In this document: positions 32,934 to 41,900 of the stretch, one piece after another
How the letters are laid out: each line of letters begins with the position of its first letter
Position numbering within the stretch: the stretch's first letter is position 1
Source: Acidobacteriota bacterium
GTDB taxonomy: Bacteria > Acidobacteriota > Blastocatellia > RBC074
Reading direction: 5' to 3'
NCBI GenBank assembly: GCA_018268995.1
Contig: JAFDVL010000088.1
Location: 1-64,000 of the forward strand
Length of the DNA stretch: 64,000 nucleotides
Translations under genes and position numbers: made by a program
Notes under the pieces: model-generated
Databases searched by the model: none
Seen by the model: only the letters and a program-made list of their open reading frames with translations
What the model was told of the DNA's origin: nothing

Positions 32934-34004
32934 TTATTTAGTCGTCGCCCAGAGCATTTCGGGGCTAATTTGTTCCTTGCCACGTTGCCCGAAAAACGCC
33001 ACTTCGTATTTGCCGTTCACGACTTCATCCAGAGCGGCCTTGAAATCTTTTTCGTTCACGCTCATCTGCACAATGCGACGTCCTTCGGGCTTATCAATGA
33101 CAACGCTGAATGACGAATACCAGGAGGTTGGGCTGCACTCAATGGTTTTGCCAGTGCTGGTTTTGACCTTGAGCACGATGTCTTCAGAAGCATTCACATC
33201 AGCCCATTTGTAAGACAGAAGCTGCCCTGAAATTCTTGCCGTCGCGTTGGATAAATCATCCGATTCTGGATTCCTGCCAACTTTCGGCGTAACGGCGACG
33301 CGATTGGGACGATTGGTGAAGCGCGTGTATAACGGAAACTTGCGTTCCGCGTGCTTGCCGTTCACGCGCGTCCAGCGCGCGTTGCTGCATTCATAAATGT
33401 TCGTGACCCAGTACCCATCGCTGTGATTCAGGTAAATGATTTCGGCAGCACCGTCACGATCCATATCAACCACATCGAAGATGCCATCTTTGACCGCGTG
33501 AAAATAGCCTTCGATTTCAAACAAAATTGGTCGCCCCGATTCATCAAATGTCAGCGTCGTGATGTGCATCGTCGGAGCCGTGCCATTACCCATCGTTGCC
33601 GCCAAAATCACGCCATCCCGAATTCCGTTCTTGTCCAAATCTGCCGAGTAAAAGCGAAAGCCATGATTCACCGTTGTGCCGCCAAGCATCACGCTCCAAT
33701 CCTTGCCGTTTTTATCTTGGCCCGTGATCGTGAGTTCTTCGCTGTCTTCGGTTGTTTGCTTGGCGATCTGCGCGCCTGCGACGCCAATGTTGACGCGCTC
33801 CGGCAATAAAGTCGGCTTTGGCTTTTCTTCAGGATCAAGCTCGCCGCGCGTGAATGTGCCTTCGTATTTGAGCGGGAAACGTCGCGCAGTTTCTGCCTTC
33901 GACAATGGCAAATAACTGTCCGTTAATTCCTGCGCGAAACCATGCGGCAGCAACAGCAAAAGGAACAATCCGACTCTGACCAAATTCGATGGAATGTAAG
34001 TCAT
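32934..34004 (-). CDS. Secreted protein with FG-GAP/dockerin-like acidic loops
   Basis: A 356-aa exported protein with a signal peptide (LVRVGLFLLLLLPHGFA, then QELTDSYLPL). Two DxDxDG-like loops, SADLDKNGIRDGVIL and VDMDRDGAAEIIYLN, resemble calcium-binding FG-GAP/VCBS loops of beta-propeller proteins. The C-terminal third (about 250-356) is a separate part with SYKWADVNASEDIVLKV and a strand-rich end. The start at 34004 gives the signal peptide; the longer frame would translate the inverted repeat at 34115. Function unknown; a secreted or periplasmic binding protein is likely. Confidence 0.75.
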   Translation of the reverse strand: MTYIPSNLVRVGLFLLLLLPHGFAQELTDSYLPLSKAETARRFPLKYEGTFTRGELDPEEKPKPTLLPERVNIGVAGAQIAKQTTEDSEELTITGQDKNGKDWSVMLGGTTVNHGFRFYSADLDKNGIRDGVILAATMGNGTAPTMHITTLTFDESGRPILFEIEGYFHAVKDGIFDVVDMDRDGAAEIIYLNHSDGYWVTNIYECSNARWTRVNGKHAERKFPLYTRFTNRPNRVAVTPKVGRNPESDDLSNATARISGQLLSYKWADVNASEDIVLKVKTSTGKTIECSPTSWYSSFSVVIDKPEGRRIVQMSVNEKDFKAALDEVVNGKYEVAFFGQRGKEQISPEMLWATTK

Positions 34005-34114
34005 AAGTTTTCCAATGAAAGTGAATGAGGGGCTGCTTCTACTACGCAGTATAACGAGGCAAAACAGATCAGGCGAGAGGAATATTTTTGTGGTCTGAAA
34101 GGGTAAGACTAGAT

Positions 34115-34209
34115 GCTGGGAGCGCACGCGTCCCGCGTGCTCAAACGAGCGATTTGTACGGGTTGCGATAACGCTAAACCTCAGCACGCGAGACGCGTGC
34201 GCTCCCAGC
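34115..34209. repeat. 27-bp GC-rich inverted repeat (gctgggagcgcacgcg)
   Basis: Arms 34115-34141 and 34183-34209 match at 26 of 27 positions around a 41-nt loop. Each arm holds nested acgcg/cgcgt words. It begins 6 nt after the argG stop (minus strand), so it would form a very stable hairpin at the argG 3' end. Confidence 0.85.
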
Positions 34210-34215
34210 GACGAC

Positions 34216-35427
34216 CTATTTCTTCTCGGCATCTGCCAATGCCTGCACCTTCATCGGCAAGCCGAAAATGTTGATAAAGCCTGCCGCATCTTTCTGATCG
34301 TAGCTTGCGCCCATTGTGAACGAAGCGAGATCGGGGCGATACAACGTGTTTGGCGAAGTGCGCCCGGCGATGATGACGTTGCCTTTGTACAGTTTCAGTT
34401 TGCACGTCCCGCTCACGCGTTCGGTCAGTTTGTTGACGAACGCATCCAGCGATTCGCGTAGCGGTGTGAACCATTGGCCGAAGTACACCATGTCGGCGTA
34501 TTTGTGCGCGAGGATTTCTTTGTAATGTGACGATTCACGGTCGAGGCAAAGCGATTCCAGTTCGCGCAGCGCCGCCAGCAGCAACGTGCCGCCGGGGGTT
34601 TCGTAGCATCCGCGCGACTTCATTCCGACCAGACGATTTTCGACGATGTCAATGCGGCCAATGCCATTGCGTGCGCCAATTTCATTGAGCTTCATCAGTA
34701 ACGGAACCGGGTCAAGTTCTTCGCCGTTGACCGAAACGGGCGTCGCTTTTTCAAAGCCGATTTCGACGTATTCCGGCGTATTGCTGGCGTCTTCGGGCGA
34801 TTTGGAAAGCATGTACATCGCTTCTTCCGGCTCGCTCGCGGGGTCTTCGAGAATGCCGCCTTCGTGCGAGATGTGCCAGATGTTTCGATCACGCGAATAA
34901 ATCTTTTCGCGGCTGACGGCAATCGGGATGTTGCGTTCGGTGGCGTAATCAATCGCGTCTTCGCGCGAGACAATGTTCCATTCACGCCACGGCGCAATCA
35001 CGGGCAGTTCGGGGGCGAGGGCTTTGAAGGTCAATTCAAACCGCACCTGATCGTTGCCTTTGCCGGTGCAGCCGTGCGCGAGCGCGTCGCAGCCGGTTTG
35101 CTTGGCGATTTCGACGTGCCGTTTGGCGATGACGGGACGTGCGAACGAAGTGCCGAGCAGATATTTGTGTTCGTAGACTGCGCCAGCACGCAGCGTCGGG
35201 AAGATATAATCGGCGACGAATTCGTGGCGCAAATCTTCGATGTAAATTTCGACGGCTCCGGTCGCAATGGCCTTTTCACGCAAGCCTTCGAGTTCTTCTT
35301 CCTGTCCGACGTCGGCGGCGATGGCGACGATTTCGCAGCCGTAATTTTCCTTCAGCCAGGGAATGATGATTGACGTGTCCAGCCCGCCGGAATAAGCGAG
35401 CGCTACGCGTTTGTATTTTGCGTTCAT
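34216..35427 (-). CDS. argG: Argininosuccinate synthase
   Basis: A 403-aa enzyme joining citrulline and aspartate with ATP in arginine synthesis. N-terminal PP-loop ATP pyrophosphatase motif AYSGGLDTS (10-18), then HGCTGKGNDQVRFE, and the substrate-binding NIWHISHEGGILEDP, all as in ArgG type 1. Full length. Strong AGGAG site 6 nt before the ATG. No argH or other arg gene adjoins. A large palindrome follows the stop. Confidence 0.97.
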   Translation of the reverse strand: MNAKYKRVALAYSGGLDTSIIIPWLKENYGCEIVAIAADVGQEEELEGLREKAIATGAVEIYIEDLRHEFVADYIFPTLRAGAVYEHKYLLGTSFARPVIAKRHVEIAKQTGCDALAHGCTGKGNDQVRFELTFKALAPELPVIAPWREWNIVSREDAIDYATERNIPIAVSREKIYSRDRNIWHISHEGGILEDPASEPEEAMYMLSKSPEDASNTPEYVEIGFEKATPVSVNGEELDPVPLLMKLNEIGARNGIGRIDIVENRLVGMKSRGCYETPGGTLLLAALRELESLCLDRESSHYKEILAHKYADMVYFGQWFTPLRESLDAFVNKLTERVSGTCKLKLYKGNVIIAGRTSPNTLYRPDLASFTMGASYDQKDAAGFINIFGLPMKVQALADAEKK

Positions 35428-35443
35428 TGTTTGCTCCTGAAAT

Positions 35444-35582
35444 GGTGGTCAGTGGTCGGTGATCGGTGGTCGGTTGGAGGTCGCCAACGTTCACGATGAC
35501 TGACAACTGTGACGATAGTAAAAATTGATTGCTCGAAAATAAGCTGGCGATTATAGCTTGCTCACGCACAAGCTGCCAGCTT
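35444..35582. repeat. Direct-repeat tract and bulged hairpin upstream of NAD kinase
   Basis: 35444-35475 is a run of near-identical words ggtggtc/agtggtc/ggtgatc/ggtggtc. Then 35541-35582 forms a hairpin: AAGCTGGC plus AGCTTG pair with CAAGCT plus GCCAGCTT around a 6-nt bulge. Both lie in the divergent gap between argG and NAD kinase, where promoters for the two genes must also be. Confidence 0.6.
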
Positions 35583-35645
35583 GCGAATGCCTTGCGCGCC
35601 GCTTACAATCCGCGTGTCTTCTCGTGCGATTCAAACAAACAAAAT

Positions 35646-36518
35646 ATGCCGGAAATTCAGCTCAATAAAATTGGCGTGGTCGTCGGGCCTCAAAAACCAG
35701 ATGCGATTGCGGTCGTCCGTAACCTGCTGATTTGGTGTGCAGGACGCGACATCGAATTGCACGCGACAGCGGAAGTTGCCGAACAAGTCGGCTGTACGCC
35801 GCTGATTGTCAACAATGAAGAATTGGCAGAACAGGTTGATTTGGTTGTCGTGCTGGGCGGTGATGGGACGATGCTTGGCGCATCCCGATTGATTGGCACG
35901 CGGCGGATTCCGGTGCTGGGTATCAATTTTGGCTATCTCGGCTATTTGACGGAATTCACGTTGGAAGAACTCTTCAGCGCACTCGACGATTTACTCGCCA
36001 ACAATTTTCAAGCGGAACCACGAATGATGCTGGATGTTAGTGTCACACGTGGGGGGAAAACCATCGCCGCGCATCGCGCCTTAAATGACGCTGTGATCAA
36101 TCAGGGCGCATTGGCGAAGATGATTGAGCTGGAATGTTATGTGAACGGTGATTTCGTCAATCGCTTTCGGGCTGATGGAATGATCGTTTCGACTCCGACA
36201 GGCTCGACGGCATATTCGTTGTCGGCAGGTGGCCCAATCGTTTTCCCTTCAATGCATGCCATCATCCTGACGCCGATTTGCCCGCACATGCTGTCGAATC
36301 GTCCTGTGATCGTACCAGGAGAAATGACGGTTGATATGACGTTCAGTAAAGCCACAGATGGCGTCATGCTGACGATTGATGGCCAACGCGGCGTCACGCT
36401 TGAGCCGAATGATTGTGTCACGCTGCGGCGAAGCGAAACGACATTCGATATTGTGCGCCCGACGAAGCGTAATTATTTTGAGGTGCTAAGAACAAAGCTG
36501 AAATGGGGCAGTATTTAA
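35646..36518 (+). CDS. nadK: NAD kinase
   Basis: A 290-aa ATP-NAD kinase making NADP. The GGDGT motif (71-75, Asp73) follows VVVLGG, then LNDAVINQG and the glycine-rich DGMIVSTPTGSTAYSLSAGGP, which bind NAD and phosphate. C-terminal VMLTIDGQ is also typical. The start at 35646 is chosen because MPEIQLNKIGVVVGP matches the family N-terminus; a start at 35529 would add 39 residues over the hairpin region. Cytoplasmic. Confidence 0.95.
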   Translation: MPEIQLNKIGVVVGPQKPDAIAVVRNLLIWCAGRDIELHATAEVAEQVGCTPLIVNNEELAEQVDLVVVLGGDGTMLGASRLIGTRRIPVLGINFGYLGYLTEFTLEELFSALDDLLANNFQAEPRMMLDVSVTRGGKTIAAHRALNDAVINQGALAKMIELECYVNGDFVNRFRADGMIVSTPTGSTAYSLSAGGPIVFPSMHAIILTPICPHMLSNRPVIVPGEMTVDMTFSKATDGVMLTIDGQRGVTLEPNDCVTLRRSETTFDIVRPTKRNYFEVLRTKLKWGSI

Positions 36519-36519
36519 A

Positions 36520-36587
36520 GGATGAAGGATGAGGGATGAAGGATGAATAAGAACTTTGATTCATCCCTCATCCTTCATCCCTCATCC
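36520..36587. repeat. Palindrome of the word 'ggatgaagg/ccttcatcc'
   Basis: Arms 36520-36548 and 36559-36587 pair at 26 of 29 positions; the three differences are A/G, so G-U pairs hold in RNA. Each arm is itself a degenerate tandem of the 7-mer ggatgaa/ggatgag. It starts 1 nt after the nadK stop and ends 8 nt before the rhomboid Shine-Dalgarno. Confidence 0.85.
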
Positions 36588-36606
36588 CTCTATCAAGGAG
36601 GCGAGG

Positions 36607-37365
36607 ATGTTATTTCCGATTGGTGATGATAATACCGAGCGGCGCTCGACGCCGATTGTGACGTGGGTGCTGATCGGCATCAACGTGCTGGTGTATGTTT
36701 TGCTGCAAGGCGCATCGGGCGAAAATCCTTTTACTTACGCATATTCGGTGGTGCCTTACGAAATCACACACAATGTTGATCTGGTCGGAGATTTTCGTAT
36801 CGGCAATGGCCTCGTCCGACTTTTTAATGGCCCATATCCAATCTGGCTGACGATTTTATCCGCGATGTTCATGCACGGCGGCTTATCGCACATTGGCGGA
36901 AATATGCTGTACCTGTGGATCTTCGGCGATAACGTCGAAGACAATATGGGCAAGGTGAAATTTCTGATTTTCTACCTGCTCTGTGGAATCCTTGCCAGCG
37001 CCGCGCATATTTTGGTTGCCCCCAACTCCCGTGTGCCGAGTCTTGGCGCATCCGGCGCAATTGCGGGGGTCTTGGGTGCTTACTTGATTATGTTTCCCCA
37101 TAACAGTGTACGCGTCATCGCGTTTTACCAAATCATCCCGTTGCCTGCGATCATTGTTGTGGGATTATGGGGACTGCTGCAATTCATCAATGGCTTTGGC
37201 TCGCTGGGGCAAGGTGGCGCAAGCGGTGGCGTCGCCTATATGGCGCACGTTGGCGGCTTTGTGGCAGGCATCGTGTTGTGCTTCTTTTTCCGCAATCGCA
37301 GCCTGAGCTTGCAGGAACAACGACAAGTTTATCGCACACAATTTTATCGAGAACGAGACCATTGA
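36607..37365 (+). CDS. Rhomboid family intramembrane serine protease
   Basis: A 252-aa polytopic membrane protease with about six helices. The catalytic pair is Ser149 in SLGASGAIAG and His214 in YMAHVGGFVAG; H95 and N99 in SHIGGNMLYLWIFGDNVED complete the usual active-site set. It cleaves membrane-embedded substrates. A strong AAGGAGG site 5 nt before ATG 36607 fixes the start; upstream in-frame codons read through the palindrome. The MFS gene follows 38 nt downstream. Confidence 0.94.
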   Translation: MLFPIGDDNTERRSTPIVTWVLIGINVLVYVLLQGASGENPFTYAYSVVPYEITHNVDLVGDFRIGNGLVRLFNGPYPIWLTILSAMFMHGGLSHIGGNMLYLWIFGDNVEDNMGKVKFLIFYLLCGILASAAHILVAPNSRVPSLGASGAIAGVLGAYLIMFPHNSVRVIAFYQIIPLPAIIVVGLWGLLQFINGFGSLGQGGASGGVAYMAHVGGFVAGIVLCFFFRNRSLSLQEQRQVYRTQFYRERDH

Positions 37366-37370
37366 GTAAG

Positions 37371-37473
37371 GCGGAAGGCAAAAGGCAAAACGCGGAGTAA
37401 TAAATGGCTTCAACTCCAAATGGTGCTGACGCTCCCTCTTCAAACACTCCGCGTTCTGCATTTCGCATTTCGT
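37371..37473. repeat. Palindrome overlapping the MFS transporter start
   Basis: Arms 37371-37398 and 37446-37473 match at 22 of 28 positions (aaggcaaa/tttcgca words). The right arm lies inside the first codons of the MFS gene, so its first about 24 residues are encoded by the repeat and its loop. Confidence 0.65.
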
Positions 37474-38642
37474 ACATAAAACTTCCCCGCACTGTCCTGG
37501 CACTTGGTCTTGTCAGCCTTTTCAATGACGCCAGCGGCGAAATCATTTATCCACTCCTGCCGCTTTTCCTGACTGATACGCTAGGAACCAGCAAAACCTT
37601 CGTTGGGTTAGTCGAGGGCGTCGCAGAAAGCGTTTCCAGTCTGCTCAAGCTACCTGCGGGTTGGTATTCAGATCGCCTGAAAAAACGCAAAGGCGTAGTC
37701 CTCACAGGCTACAGCATTGCTTCGTTGATTCGTCCGCTGCTGGCAATTGCCACTGCGGCCTGGCACGTCTTAGCCTTGCGTTTCATTGATCGTCTGGGCA
37801 AAGGACTGCGCAGCGCGCCACGCGACGCGATGATTGCCGATGCTGCGCCGATTGAATCACGTGGCCTGGCCTTTGGCTTCCATCGGGCGATGGATCACAC
37901 CGGAGCAATCGTAGGATCGTTGGTCGCCGCGTGGCTGGTCAGCATTTTTCACGATGATTACCGCCGGATTTTCTGGGTCGCAGCCATTCCCGGCCTTGTC
38001 ACCTTGCTGATCCTGATTTTTGTGGTGCAGGAAAAGCCGCGCGAACTTACTGCTCATCAAACGACTGCCGCATTTTCGTTTGATCTTTCTGGCTTCTCGC
38101 CACGGTTCAAATACTTCCTCGGTGTCTTGTTCTTATTTACTCTCAGCAATTCAAGTGACGCCTTCCTGTTACTGCGTGCAAAAGAGGCGGGGATTCAGAC
38201 AGCAATGATTCCGATTCTCTGGGCGGTGCTGCATGTCAGCAAAACAGTCAGTTCGATTATTGGCGGCGGGCTATCCGATCATTTTGGAAGACGCAAATTA
38301 ATCGTCAGTGGATGGCTGGTTTATGCCGGGATTTATCTTGGTTTCGCCTGGGCGACATCTGGCTCAGCAATGTGGGCACTGTTTATTATCTATGGTTTTT
38401 ATTTTGGCCTCACCGAAGGCGTCGAAAAGGCGTTCGTAGCCGATCTGGTTGCGACTGAAACGCGCGGCACAGCTTTTGGCTTTTACAATCTAATCATTGG
38501 CGTTGGCTCGCTGCCCGCAAGCTTGTTGCTGGGCTTTTTGTGGCAAAACTTTGGGGCCGCTTTCGCTTTAATCACGAGCGCGGGAATCAGTTTGGTAGCA
38601 ACCACGCTGCTGATAGCTTTTGTACCTGAAGATGAGCGATAA
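37404..38642 (+). CDS. Major facilitator superfamily transporter
   Basis: A 412-aa inner-membrane transporter with about 12 helices. The first helix segment has LGLVSLFNDASGEIIYPLLPLFL; the loop 2-3 motif is GWYSDRLKKRKG and its counterpart GLSDHFGRRKL appears in the second half, as in MFS proteins. The substrate is unknown. The N-terminal 23 residues (MASTPNGADAPSSN...) are Ser/Pro-rich and come from a palindromic repeat, so either the true start is further in or a repeat has supplied a new N-terminus. No strong Shine-Dalgarno at 37404. DNA polymerase I follows 15 nt later. Confidence 0.9.
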   Translation: MASTPNGADAPSSNTPRSAFRISYIKLPRTVLALGLVSLFNDASGEIIYPLLPLFLTDTLGTSKTFVGLVEGVAESVSSLLKLPAGWYSDRLKKRKGVVLTGYSIASLIRPLLAIATAAWHVLALRFIDRLGKGLRSAPRDAMIADAAPIESRGLAFGFHRAMDHTGAIVGSLVAAWLVSIFHDDYRRIFWVAAIPGLVTLLILIFVVQEKPRELTAHQTTAAFSFDLSGFSPRFKYFLGVLFLFTLSNSSDAFLLLRAKEAGIQTAMIPILWAVLHVSKTVSSIIGGGLSDHFGRRKLIVSGWLVYAGIYLGFAWATSGSAMWALFIIYGFYFGLTEGVEKAFVADLVATETRGTAFGFYNLIIGVGSLPASLLLGFLWQNFGAAFALITSAGISLVATTLLIAFVPEDER

Positions 38643-38657
38643 TCAGCACCACGATTT

Positions 38658-40400
38658 ATGGAACTTATCACTACACCGGATGAATTACGGGCAGCTATTG
38701 CCGAACTTGCCGCTGAAACCTTCATTGGCTTTGATACTGAAACCACAGGACTTGATCCGCATCGGTCGCAATTGCGGTTGTTGCAATTTGCCTCTCGTAA
38801 CCAAAGCTACATTCTCGACTTATTTCATTTCCCTCCTGATGCGCTGCAACCCGTGCTGGATTTATTGGCGGCGTCTCAACCCATCAAAGTCGCGCACAAC
38901 GCCAAGTTCGACGCCGAGTTTTTACGCAAACATCATGGCATTCGCCTGGGCATGGTCTTTGACACCTACCTTGCCAGCCTGCTCATCAGCGCGGGCAATG
39001 AAAGTGATCGGCACGGATTAGAACCTGTCGCCGCGCGCTATCTGAATGTTGAGATGGATAAAAGCTTTCAGGTCAGCGATTGGTCGGGCCAGTTAACCGA
39101 ATCGCAACTGGAATATGCCGCACGCGATGCCCAAATCCTGCTGCCACTGCGCGAAAAGCTACAAGAAAAACTAGACGAATTAGAACTGATGCAGGTTGCC
39201 AAGCTGGAATTCGATTGCGTCAATGCGATGGCGGGCATGGAATTGGCGGGAATTTATCTGGATGCCGATTGCTGGCGCGCACAGGTTGCACAAACCAAAG
39301 CGGCGTACGATCAGGCAGCAGCGAAATTGCAAAAAGAACTCAGCGCAGGCGCACCGCAAATGAGCCTTTTTGAAGAAGCAACTTCCAGCATCAACCTCGA
39401 CAGCCCGACGCAAATTCGTGAAGCATTAGGACGGCTCGGAATCAAAGTCGAAAGCACCAGTGAATGGCGGTTGCATAATTTGGCCCGCGAGCATCCTGTC
39501 ATCGCGCTCCTGCTGGATTATCGTGGTTTGAGCAAAAGCCTTTCGGCCTATGGCCTGAGCTTGCTTGATCATATCAATCCTGTGACGGGCCGCATTCACG
39601 CCAGCTTTCGGCAGATTGGTTCGCCCACCGGAAGGATGGGTTGCACGTCGCCGAGTTTGCATCAAATCCCACACGAAAAACATTATCGGCAATGTTTTCG
39701 CGCTCCTGCCGGACGCAAGTTAGTCGTCGCGGATTTTTCACAAATCGAGATGAGAATTCTGGCTGAAATGTCCAACGATGAGGCGTTGCTTGCGGCGTTC
39801 AATTCCGGCGAAGACTTACATCGTGCCACCGCTGCCAATATGCTGAATGTGCCACTGGAAGAAGTCACCACTGAACAACGAAGCAAAGCCAAAGGGCTGA
39901 ATTACGGCATTATCTACGGGATGGGCGCGGAAGGCCTGGCTAATCGCATCAGCGTTTCGACAACAGAAGCAGAAGGCCTGATTCAAAGATATTTCGCCGC
40001 CTATCCTGGCGTTGCACGCTGGCTGCAAAATGCCGCCGATACCGCTGTCCGCGAGCGTCGCAGCCGCACAATGCTGGGGCGGTTATGGGCCTTCAGTTTT
40101 GATCCCACTGATCGGCAGCAACTCGGCGCGCTCAAACGCGTGGGGAAAAACGCGCCGATTCAGGGCACAGGCAGTGACCTCTTCAAACGCGCAGTTAAAG
40201 CCGTAGACGACCGATTGCAAGGGCAGGACGCCCAGATCGTGCATTGCATCCACGATGAAATTGTCGTCGAATGCGATGAAGTCATTGCCGAAAAAATCGC
40301 GCGCCTCGTTTCCAGCACAATGATCAAGGCCGGGAAAGAATTCCTGCCGCGCATCCCCGTTGAAGTAGACGCCAAGGTCACAGATGCCTGGCTGAAATAG
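38658..40400 (+). CDS. DNA polymerase I (family A) without 5' nuclease domain
   Basis: A 580-aa Klenow-like polymerase. The proofreading exonuclease (about 1-175) keeps the acidic residues: D26 and E28 in FDTETTGLD, D85 in NAKFDAEF, Y153 and D157 in YAARDA. The polymerase domain has motif A VVADFSQIEMRIL (D359), motif B RSKAKGLNYGIIYGM (R408, K412, Y416, Y420) and motif C VHCIHDEIVVEC (D533). The 5'-3' nuclease domain found in standard PolA is absent, so it cannot nick-translate alone. Y416 replaces the Phe that discriminates against dideoxynucleotides in E. coli Pol I. Possibly an extra family A polymerase beside a full polA elsewhere. MELITTPDELR is a typical start for this class. Confidence 0.93.
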   Translation: MELITTPDELRAAIAELAAETFIGFDTETTGLDPHRSQLRLLQFASRNQSYILDLFHFPPDALQPVLDLLAASQPIKVAHNAKFDAEFLRKHHGIRLGMVFDTYLASLLISAGNESDRHGLEPVAARYLNVEMDKSFQVSDWSGQLTESQLEYAARDAQILLPLREKLQEKLDELELMQVAKLEFDCVNAMAGMELAGIYLDADCWRAQVAQTKAAYDQAAAKLQKELSAGAPQMSLFEEATSSINLDSPTQIREALGRLGIKVESTSEWRLHNLAREHPVIALLLDYRGLSKSLSAYGLSLLDHINPVTGRIHASFRQIGSPTGRMGCTSPSLHQIPHEKHYRQCFRAPAGRKLVVADFSQIEMRILAEMSNDEALLAAFNSGEDLHRATAANMLNVPLEEVTTEQRSKAKGLNYGIIYGMGAEGLANRISVSTTEAEGLIQRYFAAYPGVARWLQNAADTAVRERRSRTMLGRLWAFSFDPTDRQQLGALKRVGKNAPIQGTGSDLFKRAVKAVDDRLQGQDAQIVHCIHDEIVVECDEVIAEKIARLVSSTMIKAGKEFLPRIPVEVDAKVTDAWLK

Positions 40401-40413
40401 CAGGAATTTCGAT

Positions 40414-40443
40414 TTGACCGAGCCGCAAAGTCTATTGTAAGAT
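40414..40443 (+). promoter_or_regulatory. Candidate promoter for tRNA-Thr
   Basis: TTGACC at 40414-40419 and TAAGAT at 40438-40443 are spaced 18 bp and stand about 45 nt before the tRNA. A small hairpin (CTTCC-TTT-GGGAAG) lies in the leader. Predicted only. Confidence 0.4.
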
Positions 40444-40486
40444 GCGCCTTCCTTTGGGAAGCCTTTGGCACGTTTTGATAATTTAA

Positions 40487-40562
40487 GCCGACTTAGCTCA
40501 GCTGGTAGAGCGTCTGATTCGTAATTAGAAGGTCATCGGTTCAAATCCGATAGTCGGCTCCA
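40487..40562 (+). tRNA. tRNA-Thr (anticodon CGT)
   Basis: A 76-nt cloverleaf with encoded CCA. Acceptor GCCGACT pairs with AGTCGGC, D arm GCTC/GAGC with AGCTGGTA loop, anticodon stem TCTGA/TTAGA (one G-U) with loop TTCGTAA, T arm ATCGG/CCGAT with TTCAAAT loop. Anticodon CGT reads ACG. It lies between the polymerase gene and hpnE, which ends at 40569 on the other strand. Confidence 0.97.
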
Positions 40563-40568
40563 TTCCTC

Positions 40569-41900
40569 TTAAACAATCAATCGCGCACATTCCTGACCGC
40601 TCCAAACCGCACCTTCAATCGTGGCGGGCAATCCTGTAGCTGTCCAATCTCCGGCCAAAAAGAAATTCGCGAACGGCGTTTTCTGGGCAGGTCTTTTGCG
40701 AGCCGTGCCGACGGTGTGCGAAATCGTCGCCTGCTGTTCTTTGACTACATAGGCATGGACAGGTTGTTGCAAGCGAGCTTTGGGAAAAAATCGTTTCATT
40801 TCGGCGTGGGCCAGCGCGATGAGCGCGTCTTTGGGTTGTGTCGCGGTTTGGTGTGCGCCGCTAATCACTAAAGCTAAATGTTGGCGACGTGGCTGTGACT
40901 CGTCTGCAATCGCGTTTTTGTTGAAGACCCATTCGATAGGCGAATCCAGCAAGCTGACAAATTCTAAATCGGTAACCGGCGTTTCGTACCATAAATTGAT
41001 CGAAACGATGGGCGCAGATTTGAATGCAGCAACCGCCGGAAAATGTGTGGCAAGGAGTTCCGGCGCGAGCATCTCTTTGAGCATAAAATATGGCACGGCG
41101 CTGATGATCGCAGCAGCGGGAAGCTGCTCGCCATTGCTGAGTGTGACGCCAACAGCACGGTTGTTTTCAAAATCAATGCTTTTGACTGAGGCATTCAGCT
41201 GCACTTCGCCTCCACGTGCCTCAATAAATTTCACGGCATCCTGTGTATATAAATCGCTCAGGCCGACGCGCGAAATCACCATTGTGGAATCCTGCTTGGC
41301 GTGCATAAATGCCTGATCCAACACGCGGGCAAACATATCGGCGGAAGCAATCTCAGGCAATTCATTCAAGGTAGCAAGGGCAATCAAATCCCAGAACCGA
41401 CGCTGTATTTTCTCCGACTGGCCTAATTCGTTGAGCCATTCGCGCACCGTAATATCAGCCAACCGCGCACGATTGCCATTCATTGTTCTGAGTGCCAAAC
41501 CGACGCGTAAGGCCTTGAGCCGATCAGCCCAGCCAATCGTTTTCAGCCGCGAAAGCCCAGCCAGCAAATGCAATGGCGCGGGCAACGAAGGACAGGCAAA
41601 ACTAGCGTGCCCGTCTGCTTCGCTCAGGAAATCTACGCGTGGATTGGGTTGGAATTTGACGTTGTGAGAAGAACCAACTTTTTTGAGGAAAGCCAGCGTG
41701 TGGTGATAACACCCCATCATCAAATGCTGACCATTATCAATCGTGTCGCCCGTGACTTTATCCGTGAAGGAATAGGCGCGCCCGCCTAAAAAGTTGCGGC
41801 GTTCAAGAAGTAAAACTTTCTTTCCCTGCTCGGCCAGATCAACACCAGCGGCAAGTCCGGCAAAGCCTCCGCCAATAATCAGGATGGGCGCGGGCGTCAT
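40569..41900 (-). CDS. hpnE: Hydroxysqualene dehydroxylase
   Basis: A 443-aa FAD-dependent amine-oxidase-fold protein of the phytoene-desaturase-like group. FAD motif ILIIGGGFAGLAAGVDLA at the N-terminus, GGRAYSFTDKVTGDTIDNGQHLMMGCYHHTLAFL downstream of it (the DNGQH...GCY pattern is HpnE-like), and C-terminal FFLAGDWTATGLPATIEGAVWSG. In hpnCDE it reduces hydroxysqualene to squalene. The start at 41900 overlaps the HpnD stop by 4 nt (ATGA), and the order C-D-E supports the specific call against a carotenoid desaturase. Confidence 0.93.
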   Translation of the reverse strand: MTPAPILIIGGGFAGLAAGVDLAEQGKKVLLLERRNFLGGRAYSFTDKVTGDTIDNGQHLMMGCYHHTLAFLKKVGSSHNVKFQPNPRVDFLSEADGHASFACPSLPAPLHLLAGLSRLKTIGWADRLKALRVGLALRTMNGNRARLADITVREWLNELGQSEKIQRRFWDLIALATLNELPEIASADMFARVLDQAFMHAKQDSTMVISRVGLSDLYTQDAVKFIEARGGEVQLNASVKSIDFENNRAVGVTLSNGEQLPAAAIISAVPYFMLKEMLAPELLATHFPAVAAFKSAPIVSINLWYETPVTDLEFVSLLDSPIEWVFNKNAIADESQPRRQHLALVISGAHQTATQPKDALIALAHAEMKRFFPKARLQQPVHAYVVKEQQATISHTVGTARKRPAQKTPFANFFLAGDWTATGLPATIEGAVWSGQECARLIV

